This document shows positions 16,508-25,588 of a stretch of DNA of 55,345 bases, one piece after another (the stretch's first letter is position 1; each line of letters opens with the position of its first letter). The notes below the pieces were generated by a model. It saw only the letters and a list, made by a program, of their open reading frames with translations, ran no database searches and was not told where the DNA came from. This DNA is from Ferrovibrio sp. (lineage in GTDB: Bacteria; Pseudomonadota; Alphaproteobacteria; Ferrovibrionales; Ferrovibrionaceae), in assembly GCF_019636075.1 (NCBI RefSeq), contig NZ_JAHBYG010000027.1:1-55345 (forward strand), given 5' to 3'. The translations under genes were made by a program, and so were the position numbers.

Positions 16508-17997
16508 CGCAAAGCAGCCGCCAGCCTGCCGGCGGCGGCGCTAAGCTCCTCGGGCGGCCAGGCCGCATAGCTGAGCAACAGGCCGCTCATCTTGCGCTGG
16601 ATGCAATAGCACGAGAGCGGCGATGGGGCCAGGCCGGCGGCCTGGCAGGCAGCGGCGGCCAGGCTGTCGTCGCGGCCATCCTTGAAGTGCGCCACCAGAT
16701 GCAGCCCGGCTTCGGCCGGCTGCACGCTCAGTATATCGCCACAGCTTTCCTGCAAGGCGGCCAGCAGGGCTTGCTGGCGCTGACGATAAAGCTTGCGCAT
16801 GCGGCGGGCATGCTGGGCCAGATGGCCCTCACTGATGAAATCGGCCAACACCGCCTGCGGTAAAGCCGAGTTATGTCCATCGGCTATCGCCTTCACCCGC
16901 CGGAAGCCATCCAGCAAAGCCGGCGGCAGCACCAGATAGCCAAGCCGCAAACCGGGAAACAGCACTTTCGAGAAGGTGCCCACATGGATCACCCGGCCAT
17001 TATCGCCGCCGGCCTCTGCCGTAGCCTGCTCCAGGCCTTGCAGCGCCGGCAAGGGCGGGCCGGCATAGCGGTATTCGCAATCGTAATCGTCTTCCAGGAT
17101 CAGGAAATCCTCGGCGCGCGCCTGGGCCAGCAAGGCCAGCCGGCGCGGCAACGGCAGGGTGCCGCCCAACGGAAATTGGTGCGAAGGTGTCACCGCCACC
17201 AGCTTGGCGCCCTTGGCCAGTTTCGGCAGCAAGACCGGGTCCAGCCCCTGGGCATCCACCGGCACCGGGGCCAGCCTGGCGCCCACCGCCAGCATGGCCT
17301 GGCGGATGCCGACATAGCCTGGGTCTTCCAGCGCAGCCAGATCGCCGGGATCCAGCAGCACCCGGCCAACCAGGTCCAGTGCCTGCTGAGCGCCCGAAAC
17401 CACCAATATCTGTTCCGGCCCGCAGCGCAGCCCTCTCGCCTCGCGCAAGTAATCGGCCAGTGCCTGGCGCAATTCCAACAGCCCCTGGGGATCGCCATGA
17501 GCCAGCAGGCCGCGTTCGGAACGACGCAACCTTCGATTTGTAATTCGGCGCCAAGCCTCCAGGGGAAATTCATCCAGCGCCGGCAGCCCGATGGCAAATA
17601 TCCGGCCAGCCGGAGCCTCGGCCTCGCGGTTGCTGCCAGCCCCGATCAGACGCTGGCCGCGCCGGGAAAAACTGCTGGCGCGGTCCCGCCGGCCATGGTC
17701 CACGCTGCGCCCCAGGCTTTCCGGCATGTCTTCGGCCACGAACAGGCCCGAGGCCGGGCGGGCTGCCAGGTAGCCCTCCGCCACCAGCCGGTCATAGGCT
17801 CCGGTCACCGTGTTGCGGGAAAGGCCAAGATCTTCTGCCAGGGCCCGGCTGGACGGCAGACGCTCGGCCGGACGCAGCCTGCCATCCAGCACACCGGCCC
17901 GGATGGCGCGGTAAAGCTGCTCCTGCAGGGATGGCTGATCCTCCCCGCGCAGGGGCCGGAACCAGCCGATGAAATGCCCGGCGGCTCGACGCGCCAT
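16504..17997 (-). CDS. MocR/GabR/PdxR-type transcriptional regulator (GntR wHTH fused to aminotransferase fold)
   Basis: A 497-aa regulator with an N-terminal GntR winged helix-turn-helix at about residues 22-88 (LPSSRALAEDLGLSRNTVTG) and a fold-type I aminotransferase domain from about 130 to 490. The PLP-binding lysine is K344 in TFSKVLFPGLRLGY, and PSHQFPLGG and ILEDDYDCEYR are typical MocR segments. Known MocR proteins control vitamin B6, GABA or taurine genes in response to PLP adducts. Two 8-bp direct repeats just upstream of its start suggest autoregulation. It shares its stop with the convergent PNPOx-fold gene. Confidence 0.92.
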   Translation of the reverse strand: MARRAAGHFIGWFRPLRGEDQPSLQEQLYRAIRAGVLDGRLRPAERLPSSRALAEDLGLSRNTVTGAYDRLVAEGYLAARPASGLFVAEDMPESLGRSVDHGRRDRASSFSRRGQRLIGAGSNREAEAPAGRIFAIGLPALDEFPLEAWRRITNRRLRRSERGLLAHGDPQGLLELRQALADYLREARGLRCGPEQILVVSGAQQALDLVGRVLLDPGDLAALEDPGYVGIRQAMLAVGARLAPVPVDAQGLDPVLLPKLAKGAKLVAVTPSHQFPLGGTLPLPRRLALLAQARAEDFLILEDDYDCEYRYAGPPLPALQGLEQATAEAGGDNGRVIHVGTFSKVLFPGLRLGYLVLPPALLDGFRRVKAIADGHNSALPQAVLADFISEGHLAQHARRMRKLYRQRQQALLAALQESCGDILSVQPAEAGLHLVAHFKDGRDDSLAAAACQAAGLAPSPLSCYCIQRKMSGLLLSYAAWPPEELSAAAGRLAAALR

Positions 17998-18015
17998 ATA
18001 ACCCTCTATTTCAGT

Positions 18016-18032
18016 TCATATAAATCATATAA
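18016..18032. promoter_or_regulatory. Direct repeats upstream of the MocR gene, in an AT-rich gap
   Basis: TCATATAA occurs at 18016-18023 and again at 18025-18032, a period of 9 bp, beginning 19 bp upstream of the MocR start. The 18001-18061 gap is strikingly AT-rich compared with its GC-rich surroundings. MocR/GabR proteins are known to bind direct repeats, so this is a candidate autoregulatory site and promoter. The fit is inferred. Confidence 0.45.
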
Positions 18033-18061
18033 TTTATTGATTTAATTTGTTTATATTAAAT

Positions 18062-18745
18062 TTAATAAATCGGCATGACAGGTACGCCGAAAAATATCGC
18101 ATGACCCCACATAAATAATGCATAAAGCGCTGCTGCCATTAGGATATTCATCCAACCGATATCCTCGAAGCTAAGTTTTTGCCGCCCTTCAATCACCGCA
18201 ACCATCGGCACGATCGAGGTTTTATCCGCAAACCTTTGCCAAACCACACCAAATTTTGCTGCACGCTTGCGGTCGATAGAGCCCATCCCGTTCAGCGCGG
18301 TGAACAGCACGGCGCCGGCCAGCAGCCAGGTGGCGGCATCGCCATTGGCAATCATGTGAGAGATCGCCCAGAGGCTGAAGGCCCATAGCATCGGATGTCT
18401 GGTTACCTTGGTGAAACCCACCACAGGCAGCTCGCCCTTCATGATCATGTCGGGGCCGGCCAGGGTGGGATTGGTGGGGCGCAACGAAGCCACCAGGAAC
18501 AGCAAGGCCACCGGCATCACCAGCAGGGGCACCAGGGCGACCGCCTCGGTGGTCGGCCAGAATTCCACATAAGGCGCTTGCGGATAAGCCCAGATCATCG
18601 CCCCCAAACTGAGCGCGCTGGCCAGCGAAAACAGCCCGCGATAGGCCGCCTCGCCCAGCCTGGCCACCAGCGCAGGCCGCAACGGGCCTGCAACCACAAC
18701 ATGCAAGGCAACCCAAAGGATGGCAGCGATGGTCAGGGTGATCAT
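18062..18745 (-). CDS. NnrU family membrane protein
   Basis: A 227-aa integral membrane protein with six hydrophobic segments. The conserved segment VTRHPMLWAFSLWAISHMIANGD is characteristic of NnrU/isoprenylcysteine-methyltransferase-like proteins. NnrU was named in denitrification clusters but is widespread outside them; the biochemical function is unproven. ATG 18745 overlaps the stop of the SEL1 gene by ATGA. The upstream extension of the frame is antisense to that gene and was excluded. It is the last gene of a three-gene operon. Confidence 0.85.
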   Translation of the reverse strand: MITLTIAAILWVALHVVVAGPLRPALVARLGEAAYRGLFSLASALSLGAMIWAYPQAPYVEFWPTTEAVALVPLLVMPVALLFLVASLRPTNPTLAGPDMIMKGELPVVGFTKVTRHPMLWAFSLWAISHMIANGDAATWLLAGAVLFTALNGMGSIDRKRAAKFGVVWQRFADKTSIVPMVAVIEGRQKLSFEDIGWMNILMAAALYALFMWGHAIFFGVPVMPIY

Positions 18746-20559
18746 TCGTCTTCTCCTTGCGCGGCCAGCGCCTGGGCGAACAAGGCTTCCGCCGCCGCCT
18801 GGGCCTGCAAACGCTGGTCCTGCCCCAGCCTGGCTTCCACTGCCCGGCGATTGGCGCCGGCCTCGGCCAGTCCCAGTCGCTCGGCCACCGCCCAATGCGC
18901 CCAGGCCAGCGCCGGATCGGCCGTTACATTCTCGCCCCGGAACAGGAAATTACCCATCACCAGCAAAGCCTCGCGCTGGCCCCGCAGGGTGGCCTGGCGC
19001 AGCAGGCGCATGGCTTCGGCGGTGTTCTGGGGCACGCCCTCGCCGTTGAAACTATAGCGCGCCAGCAGGAACAGCGCATCGCCATTGCCAAGCCCGGCTG
19101 CCCGGCGATACCAATCCAGCGCCGCCTTGGGATCGGCGGCTATGCCCAGCCCGGCTTCCAGATTGGCCGCGTATTTGAAGGCGCCGCGCCCGCTGCCCTG
19201 CTCGGCCGCCAGTTTGAACAATGCCAGCGCCCGCTCGGGATCTTTCGGCGTACCGGCATAGCCGGCCTCGTACCACAGCCCCAGCCGGAAGGTGGTGCGC
19301 GCCACGCCATCGGCCGAAAGCTTGGCCAACATGCCCCGCGCACGGTCCGGATCGGCCGGCCGGCCGCGCCCTGTAGCCAGGTAGGTGGCGAAATTGTTGA
19401 TCGCGGATGGGTAATCCTGCGCGGCGGCCTTCTCCCACCAATCCATGCCGCGCACCGGATCGGCCGGCACCCCAAGCCCATTGAACAAGATGGAGGCGAG
19501 CCGGTTCTGCCCTTGGGCATCGCCAGCCTCCGCCGCCTTGGTCAGCCAGGCCAGGCTGCCTTCCGGATCGCGCGGGCCGCCCTGGCCGTTGCGCAGCATC
19601 AGGGCGAATTCGGTCATCGCCTGGGGAATGCCGCCCTGGGCAGCCAGACCGAACATCCGGCGCTGCTCCACAGGATCGCCCGGCAGTTTGCCCTCTTTAT
19701 ACAGCAGCCCGAGATTATACGGCGCATCCGGCTGTTCCTGGGCCATGGCGCGGCGATACCATTGCGCTGCCGCCTGGCCATCCTCGGGCACGCCAAGCCC
19801 GTTGGCATAAAAGCGGCCGAGTTCGTTCTCGGCTTCGGCATAGCCCATATCGGCGGCACGGCGGGTCAGCGCAAAGCCTTTGGCCGGATCCACCTCGATC
19901 CCCTCGCCGCCGATCACATGCATATGGCCAAGATAGGTCAGCGCCATGGGGTGGTCGGTCGCCGCTGCCTCGCGCAGCAAGGCCAGACCGCGCGCAGAAT
20001 CCGCCGCCAGCAGCCTGCCTTCGTAAAGCCACACGCCAAGGCGATAGCGCGCATTCACGGCGCCCAACGCAATCGCCCGTTCCAGCAGGGCCACAGCATC
20101 CGGCAGCGCCGCCGCGCCATCGCGCTGCAATTTCAATTCGGCCAGATTGGCCAGCGCGGTGGGCTCGCCCTTTTCGCCGGCCCGCAGCAGGGCCTTTTCC
20201 GCCCCCGCGATATCCACCGGCCCGCCCTGGCCCAACAGCAGAAGGAACCCCAGCCCGCCCAGGCCAAGCGCATGATCCTGTGCCGCCGCGCGGCCGAACC
20301 ATTGCCTGGCCTGCACCAGATCGCGCGGGCCGCTCAGGCCGAGTTGAAAATCCAGCCCCAGGCGGTATTGCGCCTCGGCCTCGCCGGCCTGAGCGCGCGG
20401 CAACAGGGCCTGGCGGTTTTGTGGCTGAGCGGCAGGCGGCATGGTTTGCGGCGCGCTGAACGGCACATCGCGCAACGACGGGGCCGCCATGGCCGGGCTA
20501 TGCAGAGCAATCGCAGATACAGCCGCCAGCGAAGCCGACAGCAGGGAGGCGGAACGCAT
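18742..20559 (-). CDS. Exported SEL1/TPR-like repeat protein
   Basis: A 605-aa periplasmic or outer-membrane-facing protein. The signal peptide covers residues 1-25 (SPAMA before APSLRD). The rest is about a dozen SEL1-like repeats of roughly 36 residues with the pattern A-x-x-x-L-G-x-x-Y-x-x-G-x-G-V-x-x-D. Such solenoids bind other proteins; no enzymatic motif is seen. ATG 20559 lies 4 bases after the stop of the small upstream gene. An earlier in-frame start would extend antisense into that gene and lose the signal peptide. Its partner is unknown. Confidence 0.85.
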   Translation of the reverse strand: MRSASLLSASLAAVSAIALHSPAMAAPSLRDVPFSAPQTMPPAAQPQNRQALLPRAQAGEAEAQYRLGLDFQLGLSGPRDLVQARQWFGRAAAQDHALGLGGLGFLLLLGQGGPVDIAGAEKALLRAGEKGEPTALANLAELKLQRDGAAALPDAVALLERAIALGAVNARYRLGVWLYEGRLLAADSARGLALLREAAATDHPMALTYLGHMHVIGGEGIEVDPAKGFALTRRAADMGYAEAENELGRFYANGLGVPEDGQAAAQWYRRAMAQEQPDAPYNLGLLYKEGKLPGDPVEQRRMFGLAAQGGIPQAMTEFALMLRNGQGGPRDPEGSLAWLTKAAEAGDAQGQNRLASILFNGLGVPADPVRGMDWWEKAAAQDYPSAINNFATYLATGRGRPADPDRARGMLAKLSADGVARTTFRLGLWYEAGYAGTPKDPERALALFKLAAEQGSGRGAFKYAANLEAGLGIAADPKAALDWYRRAAGLGNGDALFLLARYSFNGEGVPQNTAEAMRLLRQATLRGQREALLVMGNFLFRGENVTADPALAWAHWAVAERLGLAEAGANRRAVEARLGQDQRLQAQAAAEALFAQALAAQGEDE

Positions 20560-20563
20560 CAAA

Positions 20564-20869
20564 TCAGTTGCCTTTGGACTCCAGATAGGCGCGGCCGGCC
20601 GGCGTAAGCTTGCAGACCACCCAATCCGGTTTGATCGGGTTTTCAAACCAGGGCTCGGCCCAGCCGGCCCGGATGCATGATTTCACAGTTTGCAGGCTGA
20701 TCTGCTGGCCGTCGAGATCGAAAAGCGGCAACTTGCCGCCCGGCTGGCTCAGGCCGCGCCGCAGATAGGCCAGTTGGGCTTCCGTCATCGGGTCCACCTC
20801 CGACTGGGTCATCACCGGCTGAGACTGACGGATCACCGCCGCATCCCAGATACGCACCACCTCGCCCAT
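20564..20869 (-). CDS. Small protein of unknown function, possible winged helix
   Basis: A 101-aa protein starting at ATG 20869, with AGGAGAG (reverse strand, 20874-20880) as ribosome site. The middle reads as three short helices and a turn (MTEAQLAYLRRGL, LQTVKSCIRAGWAEPW), and the end KLTPAGRAYLESKG resembles the wing and last helix of MarR/PadR-like winged helices. This is a structural guess from pattern only; I do not recognise a named family. It heads the operon with the SEL1 protein (4-bp gap) and NnrU, and is divergent from the iron-type permease. It could be an operon regulator or an accessory protein. Confidence 0.7.
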   Translation of the reverse strand: MGEVVRIWDAAVIRQSQPVMTQSEVDPMTEAQLAYLRRGLSQPGGKLPLFDLDGQQISLQTVKSCIRAGWAEPWFENPIKPDWVVCKLTPAGRAYLESKGN

Positions 20870-20896
20870 CGCACTCTCCTCAATCCCCAAATGTAA

Positions 20897-20915
20897 CATG
20901 GGGTTAGCCCCCATG
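20897..20915. promoter_or_regulatory. Inverted repeat between divergent genes
   Basis: CATGGGG (20897-20903) and CCCCATG (20909-20915) are perfect 7-bp arms around TTAGC. The repeat sits 28 bp upstream of the small-protein start and 40 bp upstream of the permease start, inside their shared 85-bp region. It may be an operator or a leader hairpin of the permease message. Confidence 0.35.
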
Positions 20916-20954
20916 GATTTGCCACTCTGGCGCAAATCCTTTAAGGAAAAGCGA

Positions 20955-22643
20955 ATGACCGGTATCACCCTCGCCAATTCCAGCCAGCCCCAGCCCCGCC
21001 ATGGCCGCAATCCGCGCTGGGTGGGCTTTGCCATGCTGGTGGCTCTGGTGGTGGCGGCCCCGATCATCGCCGTGCTGATCAACCTGGGCCGACCGACCAG
21101 CGGCGTATTCAGCCATCTGGCCAGCACGGTATTGCCGGAAATGCTGCTGAATACCGCCCTGCTGGTGCTGGGCGTGGGCCTGGGCAGCCTGGTGATGGGC
21201 GTGGGCTGTGCCTGGGCCGTAACCATGCTGGATTTCCCTTTCCGGCGGCATCTGGCCTGGCTGCTTTTCCTGCCGCTCGCGATCCCAAGCTATGTCGCCG
21301 CTTTCGTTTATGGCGACCTGATGCAGTTTTCCGGCCCCATACAGACCGGCCTGCGCCAGATTTTCGGCTGGAGCCGGGGCGATTACTGGTTCCCCGACAT
21401 GCTGTCGCTGGGCGGCGCCATCCTGCTGCTCAGCCTGGCTTTCTATCCTTATGTTTTCATGCTGGCCCGCGCCGCCTTCCAGGAACAGTCGGTCTGTGTG
21501 CTGGAAGTCGGCCGCACCCTGGGGCTGGGGCCTTGGGCGCGGTTTCGCCGCATCGCCCTGCCGCTGGCCCGACCGATGATCGCCGGCGGGCTGGCCTTGG
21601 TGATGATGGAAACCCTGTCGGAATTCGGCGCGGTCAGCTATTTCGGCGTGCCCACTTTCACCACGGCGATCTACCGCACCTGGTTCGGCATGGGCGATCC
21701 GGTGGCGGCGGCGCAACTGGCCTCGATGCTGATGGTGTTCGTGCTGGCAGCGGTGATGCTGGAACGCGCAGCCCGCCAGGCCAAGCGGTTTCACCATTCC
21801 TCTGCCCGCACCCGGCCATTGCAACCCGCGCGACTGCCGGTCGGCCGTGGGCTGTTGGTGCTGGGCCTGTGCAGCCTGCCGCTGCTGCTCGGCTTCTGCC
21901 TGCCTGGCGGCTGGCTGCTGCATCTGGCGATAGCCGAAGGCGACGGCCTGGGCATGCAGCGGCTGGCCGGCTTCACGCTCAACAGCTTCATCCTGTCTGG
22001 CCTGGCGGTGCTGGTGTTGGTGCCGCTGGCGCTGGCGCTGGCTTACGCGCAAAGGCTGGCGCCGGGCCGAATGATGGGCTGGAGCCTGCAATTCGCCACC
22101 ATCGGCTATGCCGTGCCCGGATCGGTGATTGCCATCGGCGTGCTGCTGCCGCTGGCTACCATCGACCATGGCATCAACGACTGGCTGCAAAGCTGGTTCG
22201 GCTGGGCGCCCGGCCTGCTGCTCACCGGTGGGCTGGTGGCCCTGCTCTATGCCTATGCCGTGCGTTTCCTGGCGGTTGCCTTCAATGGCGTGGATGGCGG
22301 ATTGCACCGCATCCGTCCCAGCCTGGACCACGCCGCCCGGCTGCTGGGCGAAAAGCCGCTGGGCGTGGTGCGCCGGGTGCATGTGCCGCTATTGCGTAGC
22401 AGCCTGCTGGCGGCGGCCATGCTGCTGTTTGTGGATGTGCTGAAGGAATTGCCGGCCACGCTGATCGTGCGGCCGTTCGATTTCGATACATTGGCGGTGC
22501 GCGTGTATCAGTTGGCATCGGACGAACGGCTGGGCGAGGCTTCCACCGGCGCATTGATCATCGTGCTTGTCGGCTTGCTTCCGGTGCTCTGGCTGAATAG
22601 GGTCACGGCGCGCTCGCGGGCGGGCGACGAGTCGGACCGATAA
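20955..22643 (+). CDS. Two-domain ABC permease of the iron(III)/FbpB type
   Basis: A 562-aa inner-membrane permease with duplicated permease halves (about 12 helices), as in FbpB/AfuB/SfuB. Each half has an ATPase-docking EAA loop: VLEVGRTLGLGPWARFRRIA in the first and HAARLLGEKPLGVVRRVHVP in the second. ATG 20955 has AAGGAAAA (20943-20950). The earlier ATG 20898 lies inside an inverted repeat and lacks a ribosome site. Family members import ferric iron, but thiamine and other transporters share the fold. No binding protein or ATPase gene is adjacent, so its partners must be elsewhere. Confidence 0.88.
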   Translation: MTGITLANSSQPQPRHGRNPRWVGFAMLVALVVAAPIIAVLINLGRPTSGVFSHLASTVLPEMLLNTALLVLGVGLGSLVMGVGCAWAVTMLDFPFRRHLAWLLFLPLAIPSYVAAFVYGDLMQFSGPIQTGLRQIFGWSRGDYWFPDMLSLGGAILLLSLAFYPYVFMLARAAFQEQSVCVLEVGRTLGLGPWARFRRIALPLARPMIAGGLALVMMETLSEFGAVSYFGVPTFTTAIYRTWFGMGDPVAAAQLASMLMVFVLAAVMLERAARQAKRFHHSSARTRPLQPARLPVGRGLLVLGLCSLPLLLGFCLPGGWLLHLAIAEGDGLGMQRLAGFTLNSFILSGLAVLVLVPLALALAYAQRLAPGRMMGWSLQFATIGYAVPGSVIAIGVLLPLATIDHGINDWLQSWFGWAPGLLLTGGLVALLYAYAVRFLAVAFNGVDGGLHRIRPSLDHAARLLGEKPLGVVRRVHVPLLRSSLLAAAMLLFVDVLKELPATLIVRPFDFDTLAVRVYQLASDERLGEASTGALIIVLVGLLPVLWLNRVTARSRAGDESDR

Positions 22644-22662
22644 ATCTCGAAAGGCCGCGATC

Positions 22663-24210
22663 ATGGGCAAGGGTATCAGCGATTTTCTGCTGCAACAGGG
22701 CGGCGGCGCGCCGGAGACGATCTCCATCGCCTTCGATCTGCTTGGCCGTGGCGAGCTGGATGCGGCCGCCGGCATGTTTCAGCGCCTGCTGCTGCAAACC
22801 CCGCGCAATGCCGAGGCCGCCTACGGGCTGGGCCAGGTGGCGAGCCGGCGCGGCGATGTGAAAGCCGCGGCCAAGCTGTTTGCCCAGGCCGTGCAAAATG
22901 CTCCGCAATTCGTGGAGGCCTATCTGCTGCTGGGCAATGCCTTCCAGCAGCTGGGCCGCATTCCACAGGCGCAGCAGGCCTATCGCAGCGGCCTGGCGGT
23001 GGCACCCGATCATCCCAACCTGCATTACAATCTGGGCGTGGCCCAGCGCCTGGGCGGCGATTTCGACGGCGCCATCGCCAGCTATCACACGGCAATCCGC
23101 CTGAAACCGGATTATGCCCGCGCCTATTTTTCGCTGGGCAATGCCCACCGCGACCAGGGCCGCATGGAAGACGCGGAATCCGCCTATCTTTCCGCCGTGC
23201 GCCTGCAGCCGGATTTCGCCGATGCGCAAACCAATCTGGGCGGATTGTATGCCGCGCGCGAGGAACATGCCCGCGCCCTGCCCTGCTACGAGGCCGCGCT
23301 GCGCACCCAGCCCAATCACCTGATCGCGCAGAAAAACCTTTCGCTCACGCTCTACAAGCTGGGGCGTTTCCGCGAAGGCGCCGAAGCCACGCGCCTGGCC
23401 CTGCTGCTGTCGCCCAACGAAATGATGATCCATTACCAGATGGGCGAAATGCTCTATGGCCTGGTGCGCGAAGGCGACCGCGAAACCGCCAAGCGCTATG
23501 CCGAAGGCTGGCAGCAGGCCTATCCCGACAATCCGGTGGCCAAGCATATGTCGGCCGCCGCCCTGGGCGAGAAGCCGCCGGAACGCGCCGACGATGCCTA
23601 TGTGAAGGAAACCTTCGACCGCTTCGCGGTGGATTTCGAGAAGGTGCTGGGCGGCCTGAATTACCGCGCACCGCAATTGCTGGACGATGCGCTGAAGCCC
23701 TTCCTCGGCGAGCGGCGCAATCTGGTGATCCTCGATGCCGGCTGCGGCACCGGGCTATGCGCGCCGCTGCTGAAACCCCGCGCCCGCAAGCTGGTGGGTG
23801 TGGATTTGAGCCCCGGCATGCTGGCCAAGGCCTATGACCGCAAGCTCTACGACCAATTGGCCGAGGTCGAACTCGGCGCCTTCCTGGCCAAGACCTCGGA
23901 TCGCTACGACGTGACCGTGGCCGCCGACGTGTTCTGCTATTTCGGCGAACTCGAAACCATCCTGAAGGCCACCGCCGACAAGATGGCCGCCGACGGCCTG
24001 CTGGCCTTTACGGTGGAGCGCATCGTCGGCGAAGCGCCGGCCGAAGGCTTCCGCCTCGATCCCACCGGTCGCTACGCCCATGCCGAAGGCTATCTGCGCC
24101 AGGCAATGGAAAAGTCCGGGCTGGTGCCGAAGCTGTTCGAGGAATCCGCCGCCCGCGTGGAAATGGAAAAGCCGGTGCCCTGCTTCCTGGTGGTGGCCGC
24201 GAAAGGGTGA
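22663..24210 (+). CDS. TPR-repeat protein with C-terminal SAM-dependent methyltransferase domain
   Basis: A 515-aa soluble protein. Residues about 20-285 hold seven or so tetratricopeptide repeats (AYLLLGNAFQQLGRIPQAQQ, LHYNLGVAQRLGGDFDGAIA and others). From about 310 to 515 there is a class I methyltransferase: motif I LDAGCGTGLC begins at 357, VGVDLSPGMLAKA follows, and the post-motif has VFCYFGELE. The segment YVKETFDRFAVDFEKVLGGLNYRAP before it is typical of this TPR-methyltransferase family. The target is unknown; the TPRs probably recruit it. It starts 19 bases after the permease stop, so co-transcription is likely. Its stop abuts the convergent gor stop. Confidence 0.87.
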   Translation: MGKGISDFLLQQGGGAPETISIAFDLLGRGELDAAAGMFQRLLLQTPRNAEAAYGLGQVASRRGDVKAAAKLFAQAVQNAPQFVEAYLLLGNAFQQLGRIPQAQQAYRSGLAVAPDHPNLHYNLGVAQRLGGDFDGAIASYHTAIRLKPDYARAYFSLGNAHRDQGRMEDAESAYLSAVRLQPDFADAQTNLGGLYAAREEHARALPCYEAALRTQPNHLIAQKNLSLTLYKLGRFREGAEATRLALLLSPNEMMIHYQMGEMLYGLVREGDRETAKRYAEGWQQAYPDNPVAKHMSAAALGEKPPERADDAYVKETFDRFAVDFEKVLGGLNYRAPQLLDDALKPFLGERRNLVILDAGCGTGLCAPLLKPRARKLVGVDLSPGMLAKAYDRKLYDQLAEVELGAFLAKTSDRYDVTVAADVFCYFGELETILKATADKMAADGLLAFTVERIVGEAPAEGFRLDPTGRYAHAEGYLRQAMEKSGLVPKLFEESAARVEMEKPVPCFLVVAAKG

Positions 24211-25566
24211 TTACTTCACCTTCTCGCGCAGCGTGACGAATTCTTCCGCCGCTGTGGGGTGAATGCCCACGGTGGCATCGAAATCCGCCTTGGTGGCCTT
24301 GGCCTTGATGGCGATGGCGATGCCCTGGATGATCTCGCCGGCCTCGGGCCCCACCATATGGGCGCCCACGACGCGGTCGGTGCCGGCATCCACCACCAGC
24401 TTCATCAGAATCTTCTCATCGCGGCCGCTCAGCGTATGGCGCATCGGCTTGAAGCTGGTGCGATAGATATCCACGCTGGCGAATTGCTTGCGGGCATCGG
24501 TCTCGCTCAGGCCCACGCTGCCCACATTGGGCTGGCTGAACACGGCCGATGGCACATCGGCATGATCGGCCTGGCGCGGCTTCTTGCCATAGACCGTATC
24601 GGCGAAGGCATGGCCCTCACGGATCGCCACCGGTGTGAGATTGATGCGATTAGTGACATCGCCCACCGCATAGATGTTCGGCACGCTGGAGCGCGACCAG
24701 GCATCCACCTTCACCGCACCGGCCTTATCCAGTGCAACGCCCGCCTGCTCCAGCCCGATGCCTGCCGTGTTGGGCTTGCGACCGGTGGCGGCCATCACCG
24801 CATCCACTTCAAGCATGCTGCCATCGGTGAGATGCAGCAGCAACGCGCCATTGGCTGCCTTTTCCAGTTTCACGGCATCGGTGTTGAGCTTGAGGTCGAT
24901 GCCGGATTTGGCGATCTCGGCCCCCAGATGGTTGCGGATATCCTCATCGAAACCGCGCAGCACCTGTTCGCCGCGATAAAGCTGCGTCACCTTGGAGCCA
25001 AGCCCGTTGAAGATGCCGGCGAATTCGCAGGCGATATAGCCGCCGCCGATCACCACGATGCGCCGGGGCTGCGTGGGCAGATGAAAGGCCTCATTGGAAG
25101 TGATCATCAGCTCGGCGCCCGGTATATCGGGCTTCACCGGCGTGCCGCCGGTAGCAATCAGGATGGTTTCAGCCGAAACGCGCTGGCCCGCCACCTCGAT
25201 GGTATGGGCATCCAGCAGCTTGGCGCGGCCATCGAAGGTCTTGGCGCCGGCATTCTCGAACAGTCGGCGATAGATGCCTTCCAGCCGACCGATTTCCTTG
25301 TCCTTGTTGGCGATCAGCTTGGCCCAGTCGAAACTGGTTTCACCGACAGACCAGCCGAAACCGGCCGCATCCTCGAAAGCATGGGCATATTCGCTGGCAT
25401 AGACCAGCAGCTTTTTCGGCACGCAGCCACGGATCACACAGGTGCCGCCATAGCGGTATTCCTCGGCCACCGCCACGCGGGCGCCATACCCCGCCGAGAT
25501 GCGGCCGGCGCGCACACCGCCCGAGCCGCCGCCGATCACAAACAGGTCGAAATCATATTGGCTCAT
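24211..25566 (-). CDS. gor: Glutathione-disulfide reductase
   Basis: A 451-aa flavoprotein that reduces GSSG with NADPH. FAD-binding GGGSGG is at residues 12-17, and the redox-active pair C43/C48 lies in GGTCVIRGCVPKK. The NAD(P) fold has VVIGGGYIACEFAGIF, and the C-terminal active-site motif GIHPTAAEEF provides the His-Glu pair from the other subunit. It lacks the leader found in eukaryotic forms. It follows the phosphatase gene by 22 bases and is the last of the glmU-glmS-phosphatase-gor run. Confidence 0.95.
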   Translation of the reverse strand: MSQYDFDLFVIGGGSGGVRAGRISAGYGARVAVAEEYRYGGTCVIRGCVPKKLLVYASEYAHAFEDAAGFGWSVGETSFDWAKLIANKDKEIGRLEGIYRRLFENAGAKTFDGRAKLLDAHTIEVAGQRVSAETILIATGGTPVKPDIPGAELMITSNEAFHLPTQPRRIVVIGGGYIACEFAGIFNGLGSKVTQLYRGEQVLRGFDEDIRNHLGAEIAKSGIDLKLNTDAVKLEKAANGALLLHLTDGSMLEVDAVMAATGRKPNTAGIGLEQAGVALDKAGAVKVDAWSRSSVPNIYAVGDVTNRINLTPVAIREGHAFADTVYGKKPRQADHADVPSAVFSQPNVGSVGLSETDARKQFASVDIYRTSFKPMRHTLSGRDEKILMKLVVDAGTDRVVGAHMVGPEAGEIIQGIAIAIKAKATKADFDATVGIHPTAAEEFVTLREKVK

Positions 25567-25588
25567 GGTATCGCTCTATCCCAAGCTC

